A stretch of 36,294 nt of DNA from Bradyrhizobium neotropicale (GCF_001641695.1 NZ_LSEF01000080.1:57970-94263), one strand, 5' to 3'; positions 1-7,773 are shown, counted from the stretch's first letter. The notes: a model not told the origin generated them from the sequence alone. Translations and numbers: made by a program.

Positions 1-145
1 ATGGCGGCTGAAGCGCGGCCGTATCGGCGGATCGCGCGGAGAGCTGCTGCGGTGCGGCGTCACGCTGTGTGCAGCGCTGAAGCGCACGGCAATATCGCTA
101 GTCAAATCAACATCATAGAAGAACAAGACGCAATCGTGACTTGGC

Positions 146-174
146 TTGACTTGATTATGTGCCATCAGTATGGT
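146..174 (+). promoter_or_regulatory. Probable promoter of the F0 ATP synthase operon
   Basis: A sigma70-type pair is visible: TTGACT at 146-151, a 17-base spacer, and TATGGT at 169-174 (5/6 and 4/6 matches to TTGACA/TATAAT). It lies 66 bases before the atpI start, the first gene of the operon. No other gene in the first 240 bases is convincing, so this is the natural start of the atp transcript. Transcription start not shown; inferred. Confidence 0.5.
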
Positions 175-240
175 CCGCGCGGCTTTTGAGGGTGTTGGGC
201 GTAATTTCCATTCAGCCGCGGCGTTTCGGGTCTTCGTTGC

Positions 241-615
241 ATGACACAGGGCACGGGACACGGCGAGAATGGAAATGGCGATAGATCGCCCGAGGAAGCT
301 GCGCTTTCCGAACGGCTCGGAAATCTTAATCAGCGGTTGTCCGAAATTCGCGACCGCAAGATCAAGACCGAGCAACCCGCAGGTGACGGTGGAGACGGAG
401 CGGCCAGAGCCTCGGCGATGGCGCTTGGTTTCCGGTTATCCTCCGAGTTGATCGCCGGTGTCATTGTCGGAGCGGGGATTGGCTGGGGGTTCGACCGCTT
501 GCTGTCGACGTCGCCTTTCGGATTTATCGTGTTCACGCTGCTGGGCTTCGTGGCCGGCGTGGTGAATGTGGTGAGGTCGGCGGGCGCGGGTCAAAACAGA
601 CGCGGTGGTTCGTAG
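241..615 (+). CDS. atpI: F0F1 ATP synthase accessory protein I (AtpI)
   Basis: Encodes 124 residues: a charged, coiled N-terminal half (about 1-60, rich in E, R, Q) followed by two membrane segments near 68-87 and 92-112 and a basic tail. This matches the AtpI/AtpZ family, which assists c-ring assembly and may carry Mg2+ into the membrane during ATP synthase assembly. It is the first gene of the F0 operon, 104 bases before atpB, as in other alphaproteobacteria. No strong Shine-Dalgarno sequence precedes the ATG, so translation may be low, which suits a non-stoichiometric assembly factor. Identification rests on topology plus position. Confidence 0.88.
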   Translation: MTQGTGHGENGNGDRSPEEAALSERLGNLNQRLSEIRDRKIKTEQPAGDGGDGAARASAMALGFRLSSELIAGVIVGAGIGWGFDRLLSTSPFGFIVFTLLGFVAGVVNVVRSAGAGQNRRGGS

Positions 616-666
616 CCCGGCCTGAGGAATTGATCGCGCCGGCCTCGCCGGTGCGGGCCGGCCCGG

Positions 667-707
667 CCGGCAGACCGAGACCAGCCGGCTAGCCCGGCAG
701 ACCGAGA
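667..707 (+). repeat. Short direct repeat in the atpI-atpB gap
   Basis: The 14-base unit CCGGCAGACCGAGA occurs at 667-680 and again at 694-707, a 27-base period, inside the 104-base atpI-atpB intergenic region. The second copy ends 13 bases before the atpB start. It probably arose by local duplication; no function is evident. Confidence 0.6.
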
Positions 708-719
708 GATGCCGCGCGG

Positions 720-1469
720 ATGACAATCGACCCGATCCATCAGTTCAACATCGAGCCTCTCTTCACGATCGGCCATATCGGCAATCACACGATCGCCTTC
801 ACCAATTCGTCGCTCTACATGCTGGTGGCGGTAGCGGTGATCTCGATCCTGATGCTCGCCAGCGGCACGCAGCTCGTTCCCGGCCGCCTGCAGTCGATCG
901 CCGAGATTTCCTACGAATTCGTCGCCACCATGATCCGCAGCAACGCCGGCGCGGAAGGCATGAAGTTCTTCCCGCTGATCTTCTCGCTGTTCATGTTCAT
1001 CTGCGTCTCGAACCTCGTAGGCATCATCCCCTACACCTTCACGGTCTCGAGCCATCTGATCGTCACCGCGGCGCTCGCGCTGCTGGTCTTCTTCACCGTC
1101 CTGATCTACGGCGTCTACAAGAACGGCCTGAAATTCTTCAAGATTTTCGTTCCGCACGGCGTCCCCGGCTACATCCTGCCGCTGGTCATGTTCATCGAGA
1201 TCCTGTCGTTCTTCCTGCGGCCGGTCTCGCACAGCGTTCGTCTGTTCGCCAACATGCTGGCCGGCCACATCGCGCTGAAGGTGTTCGCAGGCTTCGTCGC
1301 CATGCTCGGCGTCTCGCTCGGCGCCGTCGGCTGGATCGGCGGCGTGATGCCGCTGGCCCTCACGGTCGCACTGACCGCGCTGGAGCTCCTGGTCGCGTTC
1401 CTCCAGGCCTACGTGTTCGCGATCCTGACCTGCATCTACCTCAACGACGCCCTTCATCCCGGACACTGA
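720..1469 (+). CDS. atpB: F0 ATP synthase subunit a
   Basis: A 249-residue polytopic membrane protein that forms the two proton half-channels against the c-ring. The essential arginine of the family is present in the segment HSVRLFANMLAG (Arg about 174), followed by the conserved C-terminal helix LLVAFLQAYVFAIL. Length is normal for alphaproteobacterial subunit a. It lies between atpI and atpE, 54 bases before atpE. Only a weak purine-rich stretch (GAGAGA) precedes the ATG. Confidence 0.97.
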   Translation: MTIDPIHQFNIEPLFTIGHIGNHTIAFTNSSLYMLVAVAVISILMLASGTQLVPGRLQSIAEISYEFVATMIRSNAGAEGMKFFPLIFSLFMFICVSNLVGIIPYTFTVSSHLIVTAALALLVFFTVLIYGVYKNGLKFFKIFVPHGVPGYILPLVMFIEILSFFLRPVSHSVRLFANMLAGHIALKVFAGFVAMLGVSLGAVGWIGGVMPLALTVALTALELLVAFLQAYVFAILTCIYLNDALHPGH

Positions 1470-1523
1470 GCGGTCCGGGGGAGTTTCCACCCACAACCCA
1501 ATCTTTCTTCCAAGGAGTCTAAA

Positions 1524-1754
1524 ATGGATCCGGCAGCAGCAAAACTTATCGGCGCGGGCATCGCGTGCATCGGCATGGGCGGTGCGGGCGTCGGCGTGGG
1601 CGTGATCTTCGGCAACTACCTCGCCGCGGCCGTTCGCAACCCGTCGGCCGCTCAGGGCCAGTTCGGCAACCTGATCTTCGGCTTCGCCGTGACCGAAGCG
1701 CTCGGCATCTTCTCGCTGCTGATCGCGCTGCTCTTGCTGTTCGTTCCGCTCTGA
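1524..1754 (+). CDS. atpE: F0 ATP synthase subunit c
   Basis: A 76-residue proteolipid with two helices joined by a polar loop (ARG-Asn-Pro around 38-40). Helix 1 carries the glycine-rich GAGVGVGVIFG packing motif. The proton-carrying carboxylate is Glu58 in FAVTEALGIF. This subunit forms the rotating ring in the cytoplasmic membrane. A good Shine-Dalgarno, AAGGAG, sits 8 bases before the ATG and is stronger than those of neighbouring genes, which fits the need for about ten copies per complex. Confidence 0.98.
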   Translation: MDPAAAKLIGAGIACIGMGGAGVGVGVIFGNYLAAAVRNPSAAQGQFGNLIFGFAVTEALGIFSLLIALLLLFVPL

Positions 1755-1820
1755 GGACGACGTTTTTCGCGCCGTTCCATGCTTTTGGGACGGCGCGCGT
1801 GACAGCAACAGGAGATCTCC

Positions 1821-2387
1821 ATGGCTGAGAGTCATGGCGGCGCAAAAGGTCCGGCGGCGGGCGCTCACACCGAGGCTGACGGTGGTCACCACGGTGGCGG
1901 CTTTCCGCCGTTCGAGAGCAGCACCTATGCTTCGCAGCTGGTGTCGCTCGCGATCTTCTTCGTCGTGCTTTATGTGATCGTGTCCAAGCTCGCTCTGCCG
2001 CGTGTCGGCGGTGCGATCGAGGCGCGTCAGAACAAGATCGAGGGCGACCTCGCCGAAGCGCAGAAGCTGAAGGACCAGTCCGACGCGGCGCTGAAGGCCT
2101 ATGAGAGCGAGCTCGCTTCGGCGCGCGCGCGGGCACAGGCGATCGGCAACGAGACCCGCGAGAAGCTCAACGCGCAGGCGGAAGCCGAGCGCAAGGCGCT
2201 GGAAGAGCAGTTGGCGGCCAAGCTCGCCGGGGCGGAGAAGACCATCGCCTCGACCCGCGCGACCGCCATGAGCAACGTCCGCGGCATCGCGGCCGATGCG
2301 GCCGGCACGATCGTGCAGCGGCTCACGGGCGTCGTGCCCGACGCGGCCTCGGTCAATGCCGCAGTCGATGCGTCCCTGAAAGGTTAG
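1821..2387 (+). CDS. atpX: F0 ATP synthase subunit b' (second stator subunit)
   Basis: A 188-residue protein with a Gly/His-rich cytoplasmic N-terminus (about 1-35), one membrane helix (about 39-58) and a long charged alpha-helix to the end, typical of the peripheral stalk. It pairs with the b subunit encoded 5 bases downstream. A b/b' heterodimer is the rule in photosynthetic bacteria and in Rhodospirillales and Rhizobiales; the gene is also called atpF' or atpG in annotations. An AGGAG Shine-Dalgarno precedes the ATG. The N-terminus is longer than that of subunit b and has no known role. Confidence 0.93.
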   Translation: MAESHGGAKGPAAGAHTEADGGHHGGGFPPFESSTYASQLVSLAIFFVVLYVIVSKLALPRVGGAIEARQNKIEGDLAEAQKLKDQSDAALKAYESELASARARAQAIGNETREKLNAQAEAERKALEEQLAAKLAGAEKTIASTRATAMSNVRGIAADAAGTIVQRLTGVVPDAASVNAAVDASLKG

Positions 2388-2392
2388 TCGAT

Positions 2393-2878
2393 ATGTTCCT
2401 CGAACCTGAGTTTTGGGTCGCCGTCGCCTTCGTGGTCCTGATGGTGATTTTCGGCTATCTCGGGATCTTCAAGACCGTGCTGACGACGCTCGATCATCGC
2501 GCCGACCGCATCAAGGCCGAGCTCGACGACGCCCAGCGTCTCAAGGAAGAGGCCGCCAAGGTGCTTGCCGACTACAAGGCGCGCAGCGCCACGGCCGAGC
2601 GCGAGGCAGCCGACATCATCGCCAACGCCAAGGCCGAAGCCGAGCGCATCGCGTCCGACGCCAAGGCGAAGATGGAAGACTTCGTCGCCCGCAGAACCAA
2701 GACCGCGGAGAGCAAGATCGCGCTCGCCGAGGCCCAGGCGCTGGCCGATGTCCGCGCCGCGGCCGCGGAAGCCGCCGTCCAGGCCGCTTCGACCATCCTG
2801 TCGCAGTCGGTCAAGGGCCAGGTCGCCGACGACCTGCTCGCCAAGAGCATCACCGAGGTCCGGCAGAAGCTGAACTAA
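2393..2878 (+). CDS. atpF: F0 ATP synthase subunit b
   Basis: A 161-residue stator subunit: one N-terminal membrane helix (about 7-27), then a continuous Ala/Glu/Lys/Arg-rich helix that reaches up to F1. It starts 5 bases after atpX and is the last gene of the operon, followed 22 bases later by a hairpin terminator. The F1 genes (atpHAGDC) are absent here, which agrees with the separate F0 and F1 operons of this bacterial group. Confidence 0.95.
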   Translation: MFLEPEFWVAVAFVVLMVIFGYLGIFKTVLTTLDHRADRIKAELDDAQRLKEEAAKVLADYKARSATAEREAADIIANAKAEAERIASDAKAKMEDFVARRTKTAESKIALAEAQALADVRAAAAEAAVQAASTILSQSVKGQVADDLLAKSITEVRQKLN

Positions 2879-2900
2879 CGGCTTCCGCCCTCACCAATCA

Positions 2901-2930
2901 AAAAGCCGGCGCGAAAGCGCCGGCTTTTTT
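2901..2930 (+). terminator. Bidirectional rho-independent terminator after atpF
   Basis: A perfect 12-bp stem (2901-2912 with 2917-2928) with a GAAA tetraloop, GC-rich core GCCGGCGC, an A-run on its left and a T-run on its right. It can therefore stop the atp operon (plus strand) and also transcripts of the convergent gene at 3087-3740 (minus strand). Confidence 0.9.
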
Positions 2931-3086
2931 GTTGGCGATGCGTGATAGCCTGAACTGCTCTCGTGTCCCGGATGCGGCGCGGCATGAAATGACGCGACGC
3001 AGAGCCGGACCCATCGGCTCGCGATGGATAGGCCCCGGCTCTGCGGAGCACCGCTACGCGTTGCACCGCGTCGGAGCATGAGAGAC

Positions 3087-3740
3087 CTACTTCTTCTTCC
3101 CGCGCGCCTTCGGCTCGGGCGCCAGCGCCTGCGGGTCGAATCCGACGTAAAAGACATAGGCATCGGCGACCGCGACCGAGGGCACCGGATAGACCAGGTC
3201 CTCGGCGACGAAGGTAAAGGGCACGCTGCCGCCTTCCGGCAGCGACACCGTGATCCGGTAGGCCTTCGAGGCGATCACCTTCTCGCCGACGCCGCCCTGC
3301 ACCACGGCGACGCGCAAGGGGACCTCGATCGAGCTCGGCGCGCCGGCAGGGCCCGCGATGACGCGGCCCTGGACGCCGATGCGCGCGGTGATCTCGCCGC
3401 CGTTGCGGACGCATTCGCGCGCCATCTTGGTGACCGTGGCCTGGAAGCGCACGTCATTGCCGATCGCCTGCTTGCCGGGGGCTGCGGCGGCGTAGGTGGA
3501 CGCGCCGGCGCGCACCGTGACCTGGGGACAATCGACGTCGTCGGCCGGCGGCTGGCCCGGCGCAGGCGCCGGATTGGTCTGGGCCGGCTCGTCGGACTTG
3601 CCCCCGAACAGGCTCTTGAAGCGGTCGGAAAGCGACTGCGCCGCCACCGGCGAGACGGAAGCGAGCGCAACCGACAGCGCCAGCGCGATCACCGGACCCC
3701 GGCGCAACGCATTTCGCGATGATCGAAGCTGCTTCACCAT
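3087..3740 (-). CDS. Exported protein of unknown function
   Basis: A 217-residue protein that I do not recognise as a characterised family. Residues 1-34 look like a signal peptide: a basic start with several Arg, a hydrophobic run about 16-30, and a likely cut after PVAA. A Pro/Gln-rich linker follows (about 50-68), then a beta-rich domain with two cysteines (in DCPQ and ARECV) that could form a disulfide, and a Lys/Arg-rich C-terminus. The chemistry suggests a periplasmic protein. It is a single gene between the atp terminator and the thrC operon, with its own promoter-like sequence upstream. GC and codon use match the neighbours. Confidence 0.75.
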   Translation of the reverse strand: MVKQLRSSRNALRRGPVIALALSVALASVSPVAAQSLSDRFKSLFGGKSDEPAQTNPAPAPGQPPADDVDCPQVTVRAGASTYAAAAPGKQAIGNDVRFQATVTKMARECVRNGGEITARIGVQGRVIAGPAGAPSSIEVPLRVAVVQGGVGEKVIASKAYRITVSLPEGGSVPFTFVAEDLVYPVPSVAVADAYVFYVGFDPQALAPEPKARGKKK

Positions 3741-3793
3741 GAACGCCTGTACTCCATGAAAAAGGTTCCGGCGAATGGCCGGCTGACCCGCGC

Positions 3794-3821
3794 GTTATAT
3801 CGTCAAAATCGGCGAACCCAA
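3794..3821 (-). promoter_or_regulatory. Candidate promoter of the exported-protein gene
   Basis: On the minus strand TTGGGT (3821-3816), a 16-base spacer and TATAAC (3799-3794, five of six matches to the -10 consensus). It would start transcription about 45 bases before the ATG at 3740. Pattern match only. Confidence 0.35.
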
Positions 3822-3884
3822 GGCAGGAAACAAGGCAGGATGGACGGCCCAAGCCCAGACTTTGGCTGCATGGACGGATCAGGT

Positions 3885-4472
3885 TCAGCCGCGGAAATCC
3901 TCGTGCAGCAGGCCGAACAGCAGATGGTCCTGCCAGACCCCGTTGATGCAGAGATAGCGCCGCGCCAACCCCTCCCGGGAGAAGCCGCATTTCTCCAGCA
4001 CCCGGATCGACGGCACGTTGGTGGGGATGCAGGCGGCTTCGACCCGGTGCAGGTTGAGCTCGCCGAACAGCGTCGGGAGCAGCACCCGCAGCGCCGCCGT
4101 CATGTAACCACGATGGGCATGGGGCTGGCCGACCCAGTAACCGATGGTGCCGGCCTGCACGATGCCGCGCCGGACATTGGCGAGCGTGATGCCGCCGACC
4201 ATGGCGCTGTCGAGTTCGCGGAAGATCAGGAAGGGGTAGGAGCGATCCGCGGCAATATCCTCGGCATAGCGGCGCAGGCGGCGGCGGAAGCCGGACCGGG
4301 TGAGATCGTCCGACGGCCAGATCGGCTCCCAGGGCGTGAGATAGTCGCGGCTGGTCTCGCGCAGATGTGCCCATTGCAGGAAGTCCGACATCTGCGGGGC
4401 GCGCAGCAACAGCCCGTTGCCGCGTGGCGCGAGGGCGGCGGGTCCACTGGATGGCAGGCGAAAAAGAGCCAT
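3885..4472 (-). CDS. GNAT-family N-acetyltransferase (RimJ-like)
   Basis: A 195-residue GNAT acetyltransferase, most like the RimJ/RimL branch that acetylates the N-terminus of ribosomal and other proteins. The acetyl-CoA loop is seen around 112-125 (GYWVGQPHAHRGYMT), and the late motif with Asn152 and Ser155 followed by LEKCGF at 159-164 is characteristic of the family. It is the third gene after thrC and the M16 peptidase, 40 bases downstream of the peptidase, so it probably shares their transcript. A GGAAG Shine-Dalgarno precedes the ATG. The exact substrate cannot be told from sequence. Confidence 0.85.
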   Translation of the reverse strand: MALFRLPSSGPAALAPRGNGLLLRAPQMSDFLQWAHLRETSRDYLTPWEPIWPSDDLTRSGFRRRLRRYAEDIAADRSYPFLIFRELDSAMVGGITLANVRRGIVQAGTIGYWVGQPHAHRGYMTAALRVLLPTLFGELNLHRVEAACIPTNVPSIRVLEKCGFSREGLARRYLCINGVWQDHLLFGLLHEDFRG

Positions 4473-4512
4473 GGTGATGCTTCCGGGGGGGGCGTCGGCC
4501 CTTGCGCAGCTC

Positions 4513-5802
4513 CTAGTGGAGCCGCGCCTTGGCGCGCGCCCGGGTCAATCCTTCCGCAAAAGACACCGCCGTGTCCAGACCCCTGCCGCTGCCCAATGCA
4601 ACCACCGCAGGTCGGCTGCGCGAAAGCAGCGCACGCGCCGCGTCGCGGGTCGATTCGACACTGACGGCGTCGATCCGGGCCACCAGCTCCTGCACCGTCT
4701 GCGGCCGCCCATAGGCGAGCACGTGCCGGGCGAGCTGCTCGGCCCGGGAGCTGCAGCTCTCCAGCGCCATCAGGAGGCCGGCCTTCATCTGCGCCTTGGC
4801 GCGCGCAACTTCGGCTTCGGTCAGCGTCTCCACCGATTCGTTCATGATGTCGACGACGACCTCCATCATCTCGGGCGCGTCGGCGGGATCGGTGCCGGTG
4901 TAGAGTCCGAAGAAGCCGGTATCGCTATAGGGCGCGTGGAAGGTGTAGATCGAGTAGCAGAGGCCGCGCTTCTCACGCACCTCCTGGAACAGCCGCGACG
5001 ACATTCCGCCGCCGAGGATGTTGGTGAAGACCTGGAGCGAGAACAGCGACGGCTCGATCTGCGGCACGCCTTCCAGCGCCAGCGTCAGATGCGCCTGCTC
5101 GAGCTCGCGATGCACCACCTTGGCGCCGCCCTGGCCGAAGGTCGCAGCCTGCGGCTTCGGGCCCGGCGCCGCCTCGAAGCTCGCAAACCGGTTCTCGACC
5201 TCGGCGACGACCTGCCTGTGATCGACGGCGCCGGCGGCCGCCACCACCATGTCGGGGCCGCGATAATGCGTCGAGAGATAGCCGCGGAGCATGTCGCGGT
5301 TGAAGCCGCGCAGCGTCTTCGCCGTGCCGAGCAGCGAGCGGCCCATCGGCTGGTCGGGATAGCAGAGCTCGTTGAGATGTTCGAACACGACGTCGTCGGG
5401 CGTGTCCTGCGCGGCGCCGATCTCCTGCACGATGACGTTCTTCTCGCGCTCGAGCTCTTCCGGCTCGAAGGCGGGATTGGCGAGGATGTCGGCGAGCACG
5501 TCGAGAGCGAGCGGCACGTCGGCCTTCATCACCCGCGCGTAATAGGATGTCGTCTCGGTCGAGGTGCCGGCATTGAGGTCGCCGCCGACCGCCTCGATCT
5601 CCTCGACGATCTCACGCGAGGAGCGCCGCGTCGTGCCCTTGAATGCCATGTGCTCGAGCAGATGCGAGATGCCATGCTCGTTCGGCCTCTCGTCGCGGCC
5701 GCCGACGCCGGCCCAGACGCCGAGCGCGGCGGTCTCGACGTGAGGCATGTTGTCGGTGACGATGGTGAGGCCGGATGCAAGCTTGGAAATCTCGACGCTC
5801 AT
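4513..5802 (-). CDS. M16 family zinc peptidase (mitochondrial-processing-peptidase-like)
   Basis: A 429-residue insulinase-type peptidase. The inverted zinc motif HLLEH is at 47-51, with the third ligand Glu127 76 residues later in VIVQEIGA, the usual spacing for active members. A C-terminal M16C half follows. Proteins of this type are the bacterial relatives of the mitochondrial processing peptidase beta subunit. The ATG at 5802 was chosen because its protein begins right at the family N-terminus (SVEISKL) and a GGGAG Shine-Dalgarno precedes it. The open frame runs 39 codons further upstream, but only inside thrC. The start overlaps the thrC stop as ATGA, implying translational coupling. Confidence 0.93.
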   Translation of the reverse strand: MSVEISKLASGLTIVTDNMPHVETAALGVWAGVGGRDERPNEHGISHLLEHMAFKGTTRRSSREIVEEIEAVGGDLNAGTSTETTSYYARVMKADVPLALDVLADILANPAFEPEELEREKNVIVQEIGAAQDTPDDVVFEHLNELCYPDQPMGRSLLGTAKTLRGFNRDMLRGYLSTHYRGPDMVVAAAGAVDHRQVVAEVENRFASFEAAPGPKPQAATFGQGGAKVVHRELEQAHLTLALEGVPQIEPSLFSLQVFTNILGGGMSSRLFQEVREKRGLCYSIYTFHAPYSDTGFFGLYTGTDPADAPEMMEVVVDIMNESVETLTEAEVARAKAQMKAGLLMALESCSSRAEQLARHVLAYGRPQTVQELVARIDAVSVESTRDAARALLSRSRPAVVALGSGRGLDTAVSFAEGLTRARAKARLH

Positions 5803-7217
5803 CCGGCTACTCCCTGTTTTGCGGCGCGGCTGACCGACAGCACGAACCGCTCCACCTCGCTCTGGTCGTTCTTCATCACCTTCATGTGTTCGGATTTGGT
5901 CATCAGACCATCCAGCCATGCTGGCAGTTGCGGCCGCTGGCCGCAGGCCGCCTCCACCGCATCGGGGAATTTGGCCGGATGCGCGGTGGAGAGCACGATG
6001 CCGGGCACCGTCGTATCGGTGGTGTCGCGGTCGGCCACCGCCAGCGCCACCGCGGTGTGGGGGTCGACGAGCTCGCCAGCTTCCCGCCAGGCGGCGCGGA
6101 TCGCCGCTGCGGTCTCGGTCTCGTCGGCACGGCCGGCGTCGAACTCCTCGCGGATCGCCGCGAGCATGGCGTCGGGCAGCACGAAGCGCCCGGACTGCTT
6201 CAGCGAGTCCATCAGCCGGCGCACGACAGGCGCATCACGCCGGCTCGCCTCGAACAGCAGCCGCTCGAAATTCGAGGAGATCTGGATGTCCATCGATGGC
6301 GAGGCCGTGGCGTGCACCTCACGCACCTCGTAGATCCCGGTCTTGAGCGTGCGCGCCAGGATGTCGTTGACGTTGGCGGCGATGTGCAGGGTCCGCACCG
6401 GCAGGCCCATGCGCTTGGCAACGTAGCCGGCAAAGATGTCGCCAAAATTGCCGGTCGGCACCACGAAATCCACCGCACGCGCCGGCGCGCCGACCGCAAC
6501 CGCGGAGCTGAAGTAGTAGACCACCTGGGCGACGATGCGCGCCCAATTGATGGAGTTGACGCCGGACAGTGCGGTCGCATCGCGGAAGCGGTGATTGTTG
6601 AACATCCCCTTCACGAGCGCCTGGCAGTCGTCGAACGTGCCTTCGATGGCGAGCGCGTGGACGTTGGCCGCCCCCGTCGTCGTCATCATCCGCTGCTGCA
6701 CCTCGGAGATGCGCCCGTGCGGGAACAGCACGATGAGATCGACATTCTCAAGGCCCGCGAACGCCTCGACCGCCGCGCCGCCGGTGTCGCCGGAGGTCGC
6801 GACCACGATGGTGGTGCGCTGGCCGCGCTTGGCGAGCACATGATCCATCAGCCGCGAGATCAGCTGCATCGCGACGTCCTTGAAGGCGAGCGTTGGACCG
6901 TGGAACAGCTCCAGCACGAACTGGTGCGGCGACATCTGCCGCAACGGCACCACCGCCGGATGGCGGAAGGTGGCATAGGCCTCATTCGCCATGCGGCCGA
7001 GCTCGGCGTCCGAAATCTCACCGCCGGTGAAGGGGCGGATGACGTCGACCGCGACCTCCCAATAGGGGCGGCCGAAGAAGCTCGCGATCGTCGCAGCCGA
7101 GAGTTGCGGCCAGGTCACCGGAACGTAGAGGCCGCCGTCGCGGGCAAGCCCGGTCAGCATCACGTCGCAGAAGCCGAGTTCGGGGGCCTCGCCCCTGGTC
7201 GAGATATAACGAGTCAA
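5799..7217 (-). CDS. thrC: Threonine synthase
   Basis: A 472-residue PLP enzyme that converts O-phosphohomoserine to threonine and phosphate. The PLP lysine is Lys113 in HGPTLAFKDVAMQL, and the N-terminal domain TRYISTRGEAP is typical of the long ThrC form. The start is a TTG codon at 7217: the family N-terminus begins there, and a GGAGG Shine-Dalgarno lies 6 bases upstream. A longer frame from an ATG at 7256 has no support. It heads a three-gene operon with the M16 peptidase (4-base overlap) and the GNAT gene. The TTG start may hold expression down. Confidence 0.95.
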   Translation of the reverse strand: MTRYISTRGEAPELGFCDVMLTGLARDGGLYVPVTWPQLSAATIASFFGRPYWEVAVDVIRPFTGGEISDAELGRMANEAYATFRHPAVVPLRQMSPHQFVLELFHGPTLAFKDVAMQLISRLMDHVLAKRGQRTTIVVATSGDTGGAAVEAFAGLENVDLIVLFPHGRISEVQQRMMTTTGAANVHALAIEGTFDDCQALVKGMFNNHRFRDATALSGVNSINWARIVAQVVYYFSSAVAVGAPARAVDFVVPTGNFGDIFAGYVAKRMGLPVRTLHIAANVNDILARTLKTGIYEVREVHATASPSMDIQISSNFERLLFEASRRDAPVVRRLMDSLKQSGRFVLPDAMLAAIREEFDAGRADETETAAAIRAAWREAGELVDPHTAVALAVADRDTTDTTVPGIVLSTAHPAKFPDAVEAACGQRPQLPAWLDGLMTKSEHMKVMKNDQSEVERFVLSVSRAAKQGVAG

Positions 7218-7223
7218 AACCGC

Positions 7224-7228
7224 CCTCC
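7224..7228 (-). promoter_or_regulatory. Shine-Dalgarno fixing the TTG start of thrC
   Basis: GGAGG on the minus strand, 6 bases before the TTG at 7217-7215. No comparable site precedes the upstream ATG, so it decides the start. Confidence 0.75.
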
Positions 7229-7365
7229 AAAGGCCGGCCCAAGCCCAAGCTTGCACCTTAAGCCTTTGATTTCATGATGTTCCTAGTTCTTTCGCCACAA
7301 GCTCACCGGCACCATAAAGTGTTTTGCGGCCTCGGGAAACCGCTTCCCGCTCCGCTTAGCGCCCC

Positions 7366-7397
7366 ACGAAAAAGGGCTGCGGCGATGCCGCAGCCCT
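7366..7397 (-). terminator. Rho-independent terminator upstream of thrC
   Basis: Stem GGGCTGCGGC / GCCGCAGCCC (7374-7383 with 7387-7396), plus an A-T pair outside and a 3-base loop. On the minus strand it is followed by TTTTT. It lies about 150 bases before the thrC start, so it ends a transcript coming from 7400 or above: a small RNA, the 3' end of the response-regulator mRNA, or an attenuated thrC leader. Confidence 0.8.
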
Positions 7398-7480
7398 CTC
7401 TTGGAAGGTCTGTCGTTGTTTCTTGCAGACCCGTTTGCCTCGTTTGGGACGCCTACCCGTTGAATTGCTCGCGCGAGCTT
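7366..7480 (-). ncRNA. Candidate small RNA ending at the 7366-7397 terminator
   Basis: Read on the minus strand, a TTGACG at 7505-7500 could serve as a -35 element, although its -10 is poor. It is followed by a 12-base palindrome GCTCGCGCGAGC (7467-7478), a hairpin GGTCTG/CAGACC (7426-7431 with 7407-7412) with a 13-base A-rich loop, and then the strong terminator. Two hairpins with an A-rich loop and a terminator are typical of a bacterial small RNA. No coding frame is convincing. I cannot assign it to a named RNA family. Confidence 0.35.
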
Positions 7481-7619
7481 TCCCCGCGTGTCATCAAATC
7501 GTCAAGGGCAAAAACGACGTACCTCTGCAAATGTTCCGATTCTTCCCGATGCAGATTTAGCCGCGCTCAACGCAAGCGAGCGCGGCACTCCCTTTTCTTG
7601 CCATTTTTTCCCGATCGTC

Positions 7620-7694
7620 GGGCAATGCCAGGAACAACGGCGGCGTCCGCCGATTGTGTCGGCGGACGGTGTCCGCCTTGTCCACGCATTGCCC
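7620..7694. repeat. Long imperfect hairpin
   Basis: Outer arms GGGCAATGC (7620-7628) and GCATTGCCC (7686-7694), middle pairing GGCGG with CCGCC (7639-7643, 7673-7677), and a 10-bp inner stem CGTCCGCCGA/TCGGCGGACG (7644-7653, 7659-7668). The whole folds as a bulged rod of about 75 bases. It may be a structured RNA or a palindromic repeat; orientation is not determined. Confidence 0.6.
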
Positions 7695-7773
7695 AACCCA
7701 GAGACGGCACCGATCCCCGCCGGCCGGACCGGCTGCAGCCCCGAGCAGCCCGGTCCGGTCCCTGCCGGGACAA

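Larger units (their letters stand above)
7218..7773. other. 556-base non-coding, highly structured interval
   Basis: No believable protein gene on either strand. Besides the terminator and possible small RNA, it holds a 9-bp hairpin at 7560-7586 (GCCGCGCTC/GAGCGCGGC), a long imperfect hairpin at 7620-7694, and an inverted GGACCGG/CCGGTCC pair near 7724-7761 just after the response-regulator stop. The density of paired structure is far above that of other gaps here. Confidence 0.6.

Noticed and set aside
1..189. A 62-codon plus-strand frame at the window start
   Set aside because: Arg-rich composition, no Shine-Dalgarno visible and it covers the likely atp promoter; probably an accidental frame or the tail of something cut by the window edge.
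591..1892. A 433-codon minus-strand frame opposite atpB and atpE
   Set aside because: Extremely rich in E, D, R, H and Q, the signature of the antisense of a GC-rich membrane protein; the plus-strand genes are certain.
4417..7277. Long plus-strand frames opposite the M16 peptidase and thrC
   Set aside because: Arg/His/Gly-rich antisense shadows of well-identified enzymes.
7620..7694. Assignment of the long hairpin to 6S RNA
   Set aside because: The rod shape tempted, but it is too short (6S RNA is about 150-190 bases) and lacks a clear large central bubble; left as an unassigned structure.
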